NCBI GenBank assembly: GCA_029891345.1
Contig: CM056995.1
Location: 82,895,895-82,959,894 of the forward strand
Direction: 5' to 3'
Origin: Dryococelus australis
Lineage: Eukaryota > Arthropoda > Insecta > Phasmatodea > Phasmatidae
Length of the DNA stretch: 64,000 nt
In this document: one piece after another, positions 1 to 10,229 of the stretch
How positions within the stretch are numbered: position 1 is the stretch's first letter
Layout of the letters: every line of letters begins with the position of its first letter
The notes under the pieces: generated by a model
Databases searched by the model: none
The model's input: only the letters and a program-made list of their open reading frames with translations
What the model was told of the DNA's origin: nothing
Made by a program: the position numbers and the translations under genes

Positions 1-341
1 CGGGCGCACCATGTGACATGCGCCCAGTGAAGTTGGCAACGATGGAGGAAATGTAGTTCCATATCTTAACGTTGAACAAAAAGTGTTCTGTAACCATTTG
101 TGATAACTTAAAATTATTTCTTTAGCTTTCTGATTTTTTAATGCATCTAAGTGTTAAAACTACCAGATTTGTAACATATTTACTTTTCAAATAATTCCAC
201 AGTTTTACCTGACCGACGCACGAGCAAAGTGATGAGGCCCATGGCAATGTTAATTTTACATGAAGAGGAAGATAACACAACGTGCAAACAAGTAGATCTT
301 AAGCAGAGCTTTCAGAAGTGCTCATTTTACCATAGACCGCC
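1..341 (+). repeat. MITE family A, 5'-truncated by window edge
   Basis: Right-hand part of a class A MITE. It matches the 4189-4603 copy from the 'GACATGCGCCCAGT' block onward and ends in the terminal inverted repeat followed by TATA (342-345). The left end lies outside the window. An open frame inside it (229-432) encodes a peptide also found in other A copies, so it is a property of the repeat and not a gene. Confidence 0.8.
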
Positions 342-345
342 TATA

Positions 346-1087
346 GCTACAAAAACACTTCGTGAAATGTGTAAACAGAAACGGAAAACGCAGCAACATT
401 CGGCTCCTTCTTACTCGAACGTCCGACAGTAGTACCAACTACGCACTTTATCAGTTATTGAATAGTGATAAATTTCCACTTGCAACCGCCTACTGTCATC
501 TATTTTTACCGTGAATACCACAAATAATACAAGCCCATCGACTTGATGAATGCATGTACTGTATAATGATCACTACGTCAATAGGAACACTGATTTTTAA
601 ATGTGGCATGCGTGATGTTATGAAAAAACACTTCACCGTTCGTGGAATAATGCGCGTTTAATTTTTCACTCGGGTTCAGCACATCGCGACAGCCTGGCAT
701 GCAAGCATAAAGCAAAAAAGTCTGGAAAAAATATCCAGAGATAAACCGACATACCGTATTTCTACGCTGGACAGACATTAAAAAATAAACCATTTATTGT
801 ATACAGCAATGAAATGTGTCTCCAACATTATACTGCTGAAAATCCTTATGACGATAATAAATGTTTACTTTACGAATAACATATATAAAAGCTCACGTTA
901 ATGACATTATACGAGGCGGTGAGTTCCAAAACTTGATAAGTACATGTGACATAATTTCCAGAAAAAAAAGGAGACTCGTGTCTCTTAATTAAGACTGAAC
1001 ATTTTGAATTTTGTACCATCAAATATAAAAATGATTTAGTATAAGCAAGTCCAAGCAAAACATTCATGACTTTCTCATATTTTGAGA
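346..1087. other. Unassigned AT-rich interval
   Basis: No convincing exon, RNA gene or recognised repeat. The short open frames here lack codon bias, splice context or family motifs. Confidence 0.4.
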
Positions 1088-1274
1088 GGGTTTCGGTGTC
1101 TAAACGGTTAACCTACTGCCGCCCACCAAGACGAACCGAGTTCGATCCCCGGCCGGGCTCCTCCCGGACTTTTGCATGTGGGAATCGTGGCGGACGATGC
1201 CGCTGGTGAACCGGTAACCGCCCCCCCCCTCGCCCTTTCACTCCGGAGCCGCCCAAATCTCTTCACTCACTCAC
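1088..1274 (+). repeat. tRNA-derived SINE copy 1 (internally deleted)
   Basis: The tRNA-like head carries a B-box-type stretch, 'GTTCGATCCCCGGCCGGG'. The non-tRNA body follows with 'GTGGGAATCGTG' and 'GACGATGCCGCTGGT'. Relative to the 27.7 and 32.9 kb copies, the part between the 'CATTCCGG' block and 'AGCCGCCCAAATCTCTTCAC' is missing, so this copy is shortened. A C tract of about 9 bases replaces part of the body. Confidence 0.8.
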
Positions 1275-1745
1275 ATTTTCTGAAGTTATAACATATTTAA
1301 TTTTAAACACAATCGAGGCTTTTTTTTTTTTTTTTTACAGAAGTGCCGTTGTATAAAGTTTTGAGCCAAAACTTGCGCAAATATGACATTCTGTCTCAGT
1401 CTAAAAATCAAATAAAAATTAGGCATTCATAATGTAGGAAGTTTTAGAACAAACTAAGTATTTGTTTCACTCATCGGCATAACGATTTAAAAAATTCAAA
1501 CTTATCATGGTGATATTTCGTATATGAAGTCTTAGAACAAAATAACGACGTAACATATTACGTTTTAAACAAAATACAAATTTATATCCTCAAACAACGC
1601 ATGAAATAAACAGTTAAGATGCAAATGCTTTGTATAATATGGTGCACGGGCACCAACAGAAAACTAATGCGATAGAAAACTTATTATTTTTAATTTGAGC
1701 ACATATCAAGTTTTGAACCCACCGCGCCATATAAAAGAACTATGT
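1275..1745. other. Unassigned AT-rich interval
   Basis: Contains a T homopolymer near 1320-1336. Nothing else is recognisable. Confidence 0.4.
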
Positions 1746-1983
1746 CTGCCTGCCTATTACCACAATGCCTATTTATTCCATATTTACCACGGAATAAATA
1801 TTACATTTGAAATACAATGTAAGTGGAAGGCTAGTTTAACAAAAAGATAGTACGTTGATGTTATTGGACGTATAAAACGCTTGTGATATATGACTTATTT
1901 GGGAAACGACCACACACGTCAAACATGGGGAGATTTTCATAAGGTTTTATTCAGAAAGCGTGAAGACACCGCGAAGAGATATA
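1746..1983 (-). repeat. MITE family B, partial
   Basis: Matches the right half of the minus-strand B copies at 38.5 and 42.9 kb: 'CGTATAAAACGCTTGTG', 'GGTTTTATTCAGAAAGCGTGAAG', then a degenerate terminus ending in TATA at 1980-1983. The left half is missing or unrecognisable. The terminal TATA is shared with the adjoining A element, suggesting that A inserted at the B terminus. Confidence 0.6.
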
Positions 1984-2384
1984 GGCTTGCTTCTGAAAGC
2001 CCTACTTATGATCTAATCGTATGCATGTTGTGTTTTCCTCCGCCTTACGTAAAATTAACACTGCCTTGGGCATCATCACTTTATTCATGCCTCGGCCAAA
2101 TTAAACTGTGAAATTATTAAGAAAGTAAATACCTTACAATTCTATTCATTTTTACACTTCGATGAATTAAAAAAACCAAAGATGAAAAATAAGAAATTAA
2201 ATTATCACAAATGGTTGCCTAACACTTTTTATTCGACGTTAAGATATGGAACTACTTTACATTCATCGTTACCAACTATACTGGGCGAATATCTTTCAGT
2301 GCGCCCATTAAAATATATGCATGCAGGGGCAGTGACTTTTTTCTAAGGTTCATTTCTTAAGTACTCAGTTTAATGTGAACAGCC
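1984..2384 (-). repeat. MITE family A
   Basis: Full-length minus-strand copy, about 400 bp. It starts GGCTTGCTTCTGAAAGCCCT and ends with GTGAACAGCC. The flanks are TATA on the left and TTTA on the right. The internal blocks 'CATGTTGTGT', 'TTACACTTCGATG' and 'AAAATATATGCATGCAGG' are shared with the 5206-5609 copy. Confidence 0.85.
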
Positions 2385-2388
2385 TTTA

Positions 2389-3260
2389 ATACACTTATCA
2401 CCGTCGTGTGCAACCACGAGCCAAGGAATCGAACACGGGACTCGCAGGTGGCGTGCAACCCGCGACCTTGACGTCCCCACACACACAGGGAAAAAAAATT
2501 AACGCTGGTGGCTGAACAATGGGGAAGGCGTGTCCCTCCATTAGGAAGGGCAACAAGAACACAATCGGGCCGTCGATGATTTAATTAGTGTTCACAGGAG
2601 GGAGGGGGAAAGTCGGAGATTAATAAAAGACAAACGACACCGCCTCGGCCTTAACGCCATGGCTCTTGCGAGCAGTGAGAGCCCACCTGGACGGTTCTCT
2701 AGAATTCCTCACCTGGTCCCTCCACAAACCTCCCCGGTCTCGTATCCACCCCACCCCCCTCTCTCCGAGAGAAGGGGCAAAAATGAAAAGGAAAAATAAA
2801 AAGACCCACACCCAGCTCTTACTTTCCCCCAACCAACAAAACACCGAAGAACCTCCTCCTTCTCCCTCCCACTACAATGTTGCCATGTTTATTTAGCAGT
2901 TTTTATTACGAGTTTAAATTCTTTTGTCGTTCCATTGGCAACACTGCAAAGGCTGTTGTCCGAGTTTATTTTCATTTTTTTTCTCGGTCCTGTTGCTTTC
3001 TTCCCTCCCCTCGAGCTTGTTTGTGGAGGCGGAGTGGGGAGTTTAAACAGACAAGAGAAGGCAGGTGGTGGTGTAAGAGTAGCGCGGCGGAACGAGAGCA
3101 AAAGGAAAGAGAGAGAAGAAATTATAGAGGCATCAGTGTGTGTGAGAGAGAGAGGTGTACCACGCAATGAGGTATATGCGGAACCGGTTTTGGTAAAAGG
3201 AGCCTTAGAAGGAAGCCTGGAACCACCAAAGTGCGATAAAACGAAACACGGAATGTAAAA
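2389..3260. other. GC- and purine/pyrimidine-rich interval
   Basis: At 2405-2460 the minus strand has a tRNA-like B-box, 'GTGTTCGATTCC', possibly another tRNA-derived SINE relic. Downstream there are pyrimidine-rich runs (2690-2870), then GA/GT-rich simple sequence at 3105-3155. Several frames stay open on both strands because of base composition. No exon with clear splice sites or a recognisable domain was seen. Confidence 0.35.
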
Positions 3261-4184
3261 AACATATCACGAAAATCAGTTTCACATATTTTCGGGTAAA
3301 TATTCATAAACGAAGCTGCATCCTAGAACATGCAGGTAATATCTTGAGATATAAACTAATTTTGAATAACTACTGCTCTACTTTTAGATATCTCCCCAAA
3401 AGTAATTAGAATTAATCAAAACACAGTTATCTAAGTTCAGTCCAGAAACCAGAACAATGAGTTTATTCAGCGTTAAGTTAACACTGACTATTTTCGAGAA
3501 TAATACTAAAGATGTGTATTTTGTTACCCCAGTCCTATCGCCCGGCCATCTTAAAACTGTATCACTGGGATTTATTTAGCCTACTGTGAGTGTTTCTTGG
3601 AAGGTAAAAAAAAAAAACTGTTTACTACCTTAACTGTTTTCATTGCCAAAGTTGATAATGCTTACTAAGAAAAATACTCTGAGACTAAAAAAGAAAAATT
3701 AAAAGGACTAGATTATCCACTTATTTAGCAGTCTAATTTAAAAAAGAACGCAAGCAATAGTTTATTTCTTGAATGATCAACCTCGAGAGACAATTTCTGT
3801 CAGACATAGTAGCACTTGATACCACGCAGATTACTTCAATTATTTTCAAGCCCACCAACATCGTTTTAAACGTGTTTTTTTCAGAATATGTGGGAAACTA
3901 CGATAGGAGCCTATGTTGAACTTTGCTACAGACTTTCAGCCAATAAAATTACAGGGTCACCCATAGCTTACAGAGGCGGAGCAACGTCTCCAAATTAGGA
4001 GGAGGCGAGCTCTCTAAGAGGAGGAAAAAGGGATAAAAAAAGGGGGGCAAGCCTGCAGGTGCCCCTCTTAAAAATGTTTGCTTCTATTATAAATTTAATT
4101 CTACTGCGATAAAACCTAGATTACATGTTGCGTGAAAGATAGGGAAAATTCTACAATCCAGCAACGAAGATGTGTATTCGTTTC
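3261..4184. other. Unassigned AT-rich interval
   Basis: Nothing recognised apart from short A-rich runs and a purine-rich stretch at 3975-4050. Confidence 0.4.
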
Positions 4185-4188
4185 TAAA

Positions 4189-4603
4189 GGCTGTTCACGA
4201 TAAAGTGAGCACTTTTGAAATCAACCTTGGGAAAAGTCACTGCCTCTGCCTGTACATATTTTAACGGGCGCACTGAGTGACATGTGCCCAGTAAGTTGGT
4301 GACGTTGGTTGGAAAGTAGTTACATATATTAAAGTCGAATAAAAAGTGTTATGTAATCATTTGTGATAACTTAAATTATTTATTTTGCTTTCTGTATTTT
4401 TTTAATGTATCGAAGTGTAAAAATACACATTTGTAAAATATTTACTTTTCTAATAATTTCACAGTTTTACTTGACCGACGCATGAGTAAAGTTATAAGGA
4501 CAATGACAACGATAATTTTACATAAGGTGGAAGAATACACAACGTGCATACAAGGAGATATTAAGCAGGACTTTCAAAAGTTTTCATTTTACCATGAACA
4601 GCC
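4189..4603 (+). repeat. MITE family A (reference copy)
   Basis: Complete element of 415 bp. It begins GGCTGTTCACGATAAAGTGA and ends in the inverse, ACCATGAACAGCC. Matching TAAA tetranucleotides flank it (4185-4188 and 4604-4607), consistent with a 4-bp target duplication or a TA/TWA duplication within it. It has no coding capacity. I use this copy to define the plus orientation of family A. Confidence 0.9.
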
Positions 4604-4650
4604 TAAAGAAATATATTAGGCCTATAATGAATACTAATCTTGGCGAACAA

Positions 4651-4905
4651 GCGGCAGCGGTGTGGTAGTGGTTAGAGTGTCGCCTGCCACCTAGGCGAAC
4701 CGGGGTTCATTTCCCTGCGGTGTCGCTCCCTGATTTTCTTCACGTGTGGGAATCGTGTCGGACGACGCCGCTGGTTGGCGGGTTTTCTCCGCAATCTCCC
4801 GTTGCTCCCGCCCTTGCATTCCGGCTCTGTTCCATGCTTACCTCGCTTCGCCCTCATAGGCTCTCAAGACCTCGTTAAGAGCCGCCCAAATTTCTCCATC
4901 CACCA
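4651..4905 (+). repeat. tRNA-derived SINE copy 2
   Basis: Nearly full-length, about 255 bp. The tRNA-like head has an A-box-like 'GTGGTAGTGGTTAGAGTG' and a B-box-like 'GGTTCATTTCCC'. The body follows with 'GTGGGAATCGTGTCGGACGA', 'GGCGGGTTTTCTC', 'CGGCTCTGTTCCATG' and 'GGCTCTCAAGACCTCGTTAA', then 'AGCCGCCCAAATTTCTCC'. Confidence 0.85.
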
Positions 4906-5042
4906 CACCTCGGTGAACAAAAACAGTTGGGGTGCCCATTTTCTCAAGTTCAGGCACCTTTCACCAAATTTAGGGAGGTGTCAATGTACACCCCCACCGT
5001 TTTTTTTTTTGTTACGCCACTGGAAAGCTACAGCATGACGAA

Positions 5043-5135
5043 GACACTTCACGCCACTTTAGAGCCTTGCGCATAGCGGCGATGGCGCTCTTAATACGCG
5101 TGGCAATTTCGCCCTTATCACTAAGGCACTTGTTC
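5043..5135 (-). repeat. Family E fragment
   Basis: 'CACGCCACTTTAGAGCCTTG', then 'CGCATAGCGGCGATGGCGCT' and 'TTCGCCCTTATC' line up with the 35.7 kb copy of family E ('GCACGCCTTGCGCATAGGAG', 'CGATGAGATGC', 'TCGCCCGTATCGCTCCC'). It is diverged and partial. Confidence 0.45.
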
Positions 5136-5205
5136 CATGTAGCCGAGCTCTTTAAGCGGGCATGTGATACATACGTTAACTCTGAACACGTTAATTGCAG
5201 TTATA

Positions 5206-5609
5206 GGCTGTTCGCGGAAAAAACGAGCCCTTTTGAAAGCCCTGCTTAAGACTTACTTGTATACACGTTGTGTATTCTTCCGCCTTATGTAAGATTAACA
5301 TTGTCATGGACCTCATCACTTTATTTATGCGCCAGTCAAGTGAAACTGTGATATTGTTAGAAAAGTAAATATTGTACAAATCTTCTCATTTTTACACTTC
5401 GATGCATAATAAAACAGAAAGCGAGAGAAATAATTTCAGTTATCGGTTTTTATTCGAAGTTAACAACATATGGAACTACTTTCTCATCCATCGATACCAA
5501 CTATACTGGACACATGTTACTCACTGCGCCCGTTAAAATATATGCAAGCAGAGGCAGTGACCTTTTTCTAAGGTTGATTTAAAAAGTGCTCACTTTACCG
5601 TGAACAGCC
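5206..5609 (-). repeat. MITE family A
   Basis: Complete minus-orientation copy of about 404 bp. It starts GGCTGTTCGCGG and ends ACCGTGAACAGCC. The flanks are TATA at 5202-5205 and TTTA at 5610-5613. The minus-strand open frame at 5191-5379 is the repeat-derived peptide shared with other A copies. Confidence 0.9.
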
Positions 5610-5613
5610 TTTA

Positions 5614-6560
5614 ACAGTACTCTGGAAGTCAGAACAAAAAAAAATCAATAAAAGGCGATCTTAGTTTCTGGCTACATTGTGAGCAAATATTTTGACAGAC
5701 AGATACATTTCTTTATCGCTATATCTTACGCCACAATGAAACGTGCAAATTTACGGCGTAAGAAATAGTTCGACAATGATGCGTCAGATCAGAAAAATAT
5801 TTACTCTTAAAGTTAGAATAAATTAGTAACTAGGAGTGCTGTTTCGTAGTACTCCTATATTTGCTTCCAAAAACCTGTAAATATTTATCTCTCTGGTTAG
5901 TGTTGATTTATGTACTAGCACCGTCTTGAGTACCAACCGACTGATTAAAAAATATAATTGGGTAGAATTGTAATCCGGAAGCCATTCGTGGTTTTGTACT
6001 GTGCTGTAGGGTAAATAGTGAATGAGTTGTAGTAACATTTTTAAATGGCATCTTCCAAAGAAATGCAAGTCAAGAACAAAAACCTTCTGTAACGACGAAG
6101 CAAACCTCGGCTGACACGAATGTCTTCTCCGGATCCATCGAAGAGTCTTAAGACGTCGTGTCGGCAGCGTAACGTTAATTAGTCTACAGCTCATTAGGTA
6201 AGGGGCGTTAAAGGAAACTAATAAAAAAACGAAAGTTTTGGTATCAATTGCTTGACGAGATTAAAGTCGACTTGGAAGTTTTAAAAAACTGAATCATCCC
6301 ACCCCAGTGGTAATTAAAAACCAACTACGGAAAAGTTCAACCTTAGTACACACATGAACTGCTTCGTTAACTATTACGCCACCACTGCTAGTAGGTAAGT
6401 CTTACAAACTCGACTCGCAAACCCAACTGCCCTACGCCGTAAAGTTTTCATATACTAACACATTGTTGATAGCCCTCCTTAGCTTCACCACAAGGCTTCA
6501 AGACAGTCTTATAAAAACAACATCCCCTGTCCAGCATTTTCGAAATAATCCTCTCGCTAA
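5614..6560. other. Unassigned interval
   Basis: A 123-codon minus-strand frame at 5823-6194 is the longest open stretch. It shows no recognisable motif and I do not call it a gene. Nothing else was identified. Confidence 0.4.
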
Positions 6561-8200
6561 TTCATACTTAACATCGTCCGTGGCCCTTCCTGGTAAACCG
6601 AGGGAGGGAGTTCAAAAAAAAAACCCACGTGGACCAAGTTTCATTTAATGAAACACTTCCCCTAGTACACGCAAGCCAACTTAAGCCCACCACCAACGAA
6701 ATTCCCTTACGCGAATTTCTTGTTGTGCGCTGAGAGGTTGAGCCCCGGTTGCGGAGGGTTAAAGAAGTGACCACTTTTTCCACAATTTCCCTGCGGGGAT
6801 TTCCCCGCTTCACCCCCCCCCCCCCAAGGCGCCTACACACACGAAAACCCAGGCCAGAAAAGAAACCAAGGACAGGTAAGGCCGGTCGGAAGCCCTCGGA
6901 AGCTTCACAAGGAATTTACCAGGGGCGCCGACAGAAAAGCCACTCCCCCAAAGTCCTTAGCTTAATATAATACGCGCAAGGGTTGTGAGGATGGGTGGGA
7001 GGAAGGCAGGGAGTAGTTTTTGTTGTTTGTTCTTGTTTGCGAATTCAATAATCCTCCCCCGGGCGAGGGGCTATTTGCAGGCCAGCGGAGAGGGTTGCAT
7101 TAGCATGTTTTCATTGTGGACCTGGTGGGATGAAGTGAGGGGTTGGGTCAAGGGGTTTCTGCACCTGTTGGCAAAGTCCGTGGCCAGGTAAGGGGAGTTG
7201 CCGGGGAGTGCTTATGTCTGGCGCCGGTCGCCTTGTACGCCTTGCCGGACTACAGCGGATATTATGTCTGCCGAGGCTCCAGGGAGTGGAGACGTAAAAG
7301 AGTGCTGGAGCATTTGTTCACGGGAGCGTGAACCACCCTGCTCGGAGTGGCAAGTTTCACCACCCCTGGTGGTAGGGGAAAAAATATACAATCCTCCCCC
7401 CGAGGCGGGAGTTCCCTACGTCACGCGCCGGTTACTCCTATCACAGTCGGCGCACCTCCCCGTGTGGGGACGCCGCGATGGTTTCTCGCTGCCTTCTCGG
7501 AAACTGACGGAAAGACCTCTTGAGGTCAAGGAAGAGAGATAGATAGAGAGAGAGAGATAGTGTGTGTGAAGTGAACTGTATGTGTGTGTGTGTCTGTGAA
7601 AATGAGACCGTATCGACAGACTGCAGTGTGGTTTCGACAACGTCCTATGCGTTCGGGGGCGAGGTGGCGGGGAATGTTTCTGGTTACCGGACATTCCCCA
7701 AAACTTAGTCCGTGCACACTCGAACGCACTGGGCCAAGAAACTTGATAAAGGGGATACCGCCATACTTAAATTGAATGTGAAAGAAGGAAATGCGCGGAC
7801 GCGACAGTTAGTGTGTGCTCGAGTAGAATAGCGTAGTTTCGTTTTATATTTCGGGCCAGCATGACGGTTTCAAAATTGCAAAGTTCCCGGTGGCACCTTG
7901 AACATATAAAGAGCCGGTTTAGCTTTTGCTTGCGGGGGGATAACGTAATGTTAGAAAGAAGTGCTCCAGGTATGACCTTTTAATAGGTATCGGCCACCTG
8001 GAGGTGAGATTGGTGAGGTCAGCGTCGGTTCCACCGGGAACTTTGCCTTCTGGGAGCAAAGGCCTGTACATGGCCCGGCAGACGTCCCCACGCGTTTCGG
8101 CGGGATAATGTGGGGAGATCAACGCGAAGAGGCGGAAGAGATGCGCGCGCAGCGCTGGACATGCTATCGGCTGTTTCGCAAACGGGTGACGCGTCCTTAA
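6561..8200. other. GC-rich island with simple repeats
   Basis: The GC level is raised. There is a C tract near 6813-6824, and GA/GATA followed by TG repeats at 7530-7592. The many overlapping frames open on both strands are compositional. A segment at 7041-7106 recurs in diverged form at 8608-8670. No exon could be defended. A regulatory element or the 5' end of a transcript is possible but not shown. Confidence 0.35.
7041..7106 (+). repeat. Local dispersed duplicate, copy 1
   Basis: 'GAATTCAATAATCCTCCCCC' followed by 'GAGGGGCTATTTGCAGGCCA' and 'GCATTAG'. This pairs with 8608-8670, which lies about 1.57 kb downstream in the same orientation. Confidence 0.55.
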
Positions 8201-9337
8201 GGACGTTTTGCGGTAGAAAAAAAAAGTGTACGTAATGAGAGTATACGTACCGAAATGAAAGAAGGCGTTCTTACGAAACGGTTCGCGTTCATCGCGTTAG
8301 GTGACGTTTCGGGACATCCTCGACGTGTGTTGGTGCACATTTACTAACCACTGTTCAATAACGTTTCCATAAGCACTACGTGCAGTTATTATCCAGACAG
8401 TAGTTATGCAATATGCCTGTCACCTGTATCAGCTTGGGTTCAAATCTCGACCGACACAAAGCTATGATTTTGACCCAACATGTCTCTACTGTGGAGTATA
8501 CATGCATCAGAGTGTCTAAGTAATTCGTACATAATTATAACTGCAGAGTATTATTTGCGCTTGATTTTAAATGTGTATTATATTTTTGAAACTTAAATTG
8601 AATTATTAATTCAATAATCCTGCCCCCTGGTAAGGGCTATTTGCAGAGCAGATGAGCAGATACAATAGTTTATAGACAATTATTTAAAGAATAAAATAAA
8701 AAATAAAAACTAAATCGCCTTTGATTTGGCTCAATATCTTACGTACACAACACTAAAAAAAATAACATGGCGGACTCCGTGAAAATAAAGAAAGGGCAAC
8801 GTCTGTTCACCTCATCTTCTCATTGTGGTTGACCCATGACTCCCACAAAGCGGAGCAGGCGACTTTATTTTCTGGATTCATCGTCATGCACAGAATTAAG
8901 TCACCCACTGTAGAAGCCACGAACAAAGACACCTAGGTCTATTTCAAGCAGAACAAAAACTACGATACCGGAAAAATTACGTACGACACAGACTGGAAGC
9001 AGCTCGTCAACATCAAAAAACTGCGTGGGCCTACTTTTATGCGTTACATTTTCGACCTAACTAACCCTACCAGCACCTGGCCCCTGCATTGAGGGCTCGA
9101 AGAGGATACGCCGAACTCTTAACTGGCCATTTCAGCCAGGATATGTCTGTTTCTAGCGACAAAAAATTGTTTTCACGTCGTAAGGTTTATGCAGAGAACG
9201 CATAATATCGATAGACTGACTGGTTATGTGAGGCACCAAACCATGTGGTGTAACAAAACGAGTGTTGCGTGGCCCCTATTGAGCCCACAGTCCTCTGTAT
9301 ACTCGAGCAATTATTCACTGCTTGCTGGCACAGCAAA
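8201..9337. other. Mostly unassigned interval
   Basis: Near 8412-8470 the sequence 'CTTGGGTTCAAATCTCGACC' resembles a pol III B-box, possibly a tRNA-derived SINE relic (weak). The local duplicate is at 8608-8670. The remainder is unassigned. Confidence 0.35.
8608..8670 (+). repeat. Local dispersed duplicate, copy 2
   Basis: 'AATTCAATAATCCTGCCCCC' followed by 'GGTAAGGGCTATTTGCAGAG' and 'ATACAATAG'. It matches 7041-7106 with scattered substitutions while the surrounding sequence does not. Confidence 0.55.
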
Positions 9338-9341
9338 TATA

Positions 9342-9737
9342 GGCTGTTCACAGTAAAGTGAGCACTGTTGAAACAAACCTTTGAAAATAAAAATCACCGC
9401 CCATTAATTACGCGTATGCTACAGTGTGCACTGGCATGTAGGCGCTCAGGTAAGATGGCAGCGTATTAAGTAAAATAGTTCGAAGTTTTGACGCCGTATT
9501 GCGAACGTAATTTTTAAAATTCTGTTAATTTATCTCGGTGATTTTCACTTTATACGCAGTACAGTACGAACTAGCATGTTAGTTAACTCATTCAGTTTCC
9601 TGTCTTCGTTTTTATTAACGTATGAAAGGAATTAGACTCACAGCAGTGAAAATTTTACATATAGCGGAAGGATACTAAATTAGAAATGAAGGTCTTAAGC
9701 AGGGATTTAAAAAGTGCTAAATTAACGGCGAATAACT
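9342..9737 (+). repeat. MITE family A, diverged
   Basis: Starts GGCTGTTCACAGTAAAGTGA. Its far end, 'AAAAAGTGCTAAATTAACGG', keeps the inverse of the terminal repeat, and TATA flanks both sides (9338-9341 and 9738-9741). The interior is strongly diverged but retains 'ATTTTACATATAGCGGAAGG' and 'CTTAAGCAGGGATTT'. This looks like an old copy. Confidence 0.75.
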
Positions 9738-9741
9738 TATA

Positions 9742-10229
9742 GTGAGTTTTACCCTTGACCAAGCAGCGGGGGATTCGGTACTAATTCTTCTTCTTCCAAT
9801 TCCAAGTGTCTCCCAGAGCGTGAATCATATTCTCTGTGATCCAACTGAAAAGTAACCAAAAAACATGCACTTGGCCGATCCTCAGATGAACAGGCGAATT
9901 CTCCCAGTAAATGTCACGAACTAAAATGGGAGTTGGGTGCTAACCACACCCGGCCACCTGCGTGTGACATCTCGACAACAATGGCGACCGAGGATCGATT
10001 CACATGAAATGCGAACCAAAGCGCGAGACTCATCAAGTCGTTCTTCCATCTTGCCTTGACCGTGAAACCTTGTTTACTAACGAAACAGATTAGTGGTAGC
10101 CTGGGAAGTATATGTTACACTGTCGCGCATGGCGTGTCAATGGACAACCTAACTCATGTTCTTGTCCAAATACAGGCGAATGATCTTAGCTAATGGTGGT
10201 AGGAGTGGGGTGGTCGAACGAAAAACTAT
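9742..10229. other. Unassigned interval
   Basis: This may include the 3' non-coding end of the mariner-like element whose transposase lies to the right. No terminal repeat could be located. Confidence 0.3.

Noticed and set aside
229-432. Open frame with the peptide 'LILHEEEDNTTCKQVDLKQS', also seen at 5191-5379, 12401-12637 and 14534-14776
   Set aside because: The shared peptide comes from class A MITEs. Copies sit in different orientations without start context, and the frame is not preserved in other A copies, so it is repeat-derived, not a gene family.
5823-6194. 123-codon minus-strand frame
   Set aside because: No domain, no neighbouring exons and no known transposon motif. The length is unremarkable for 64 kb read in six frames.
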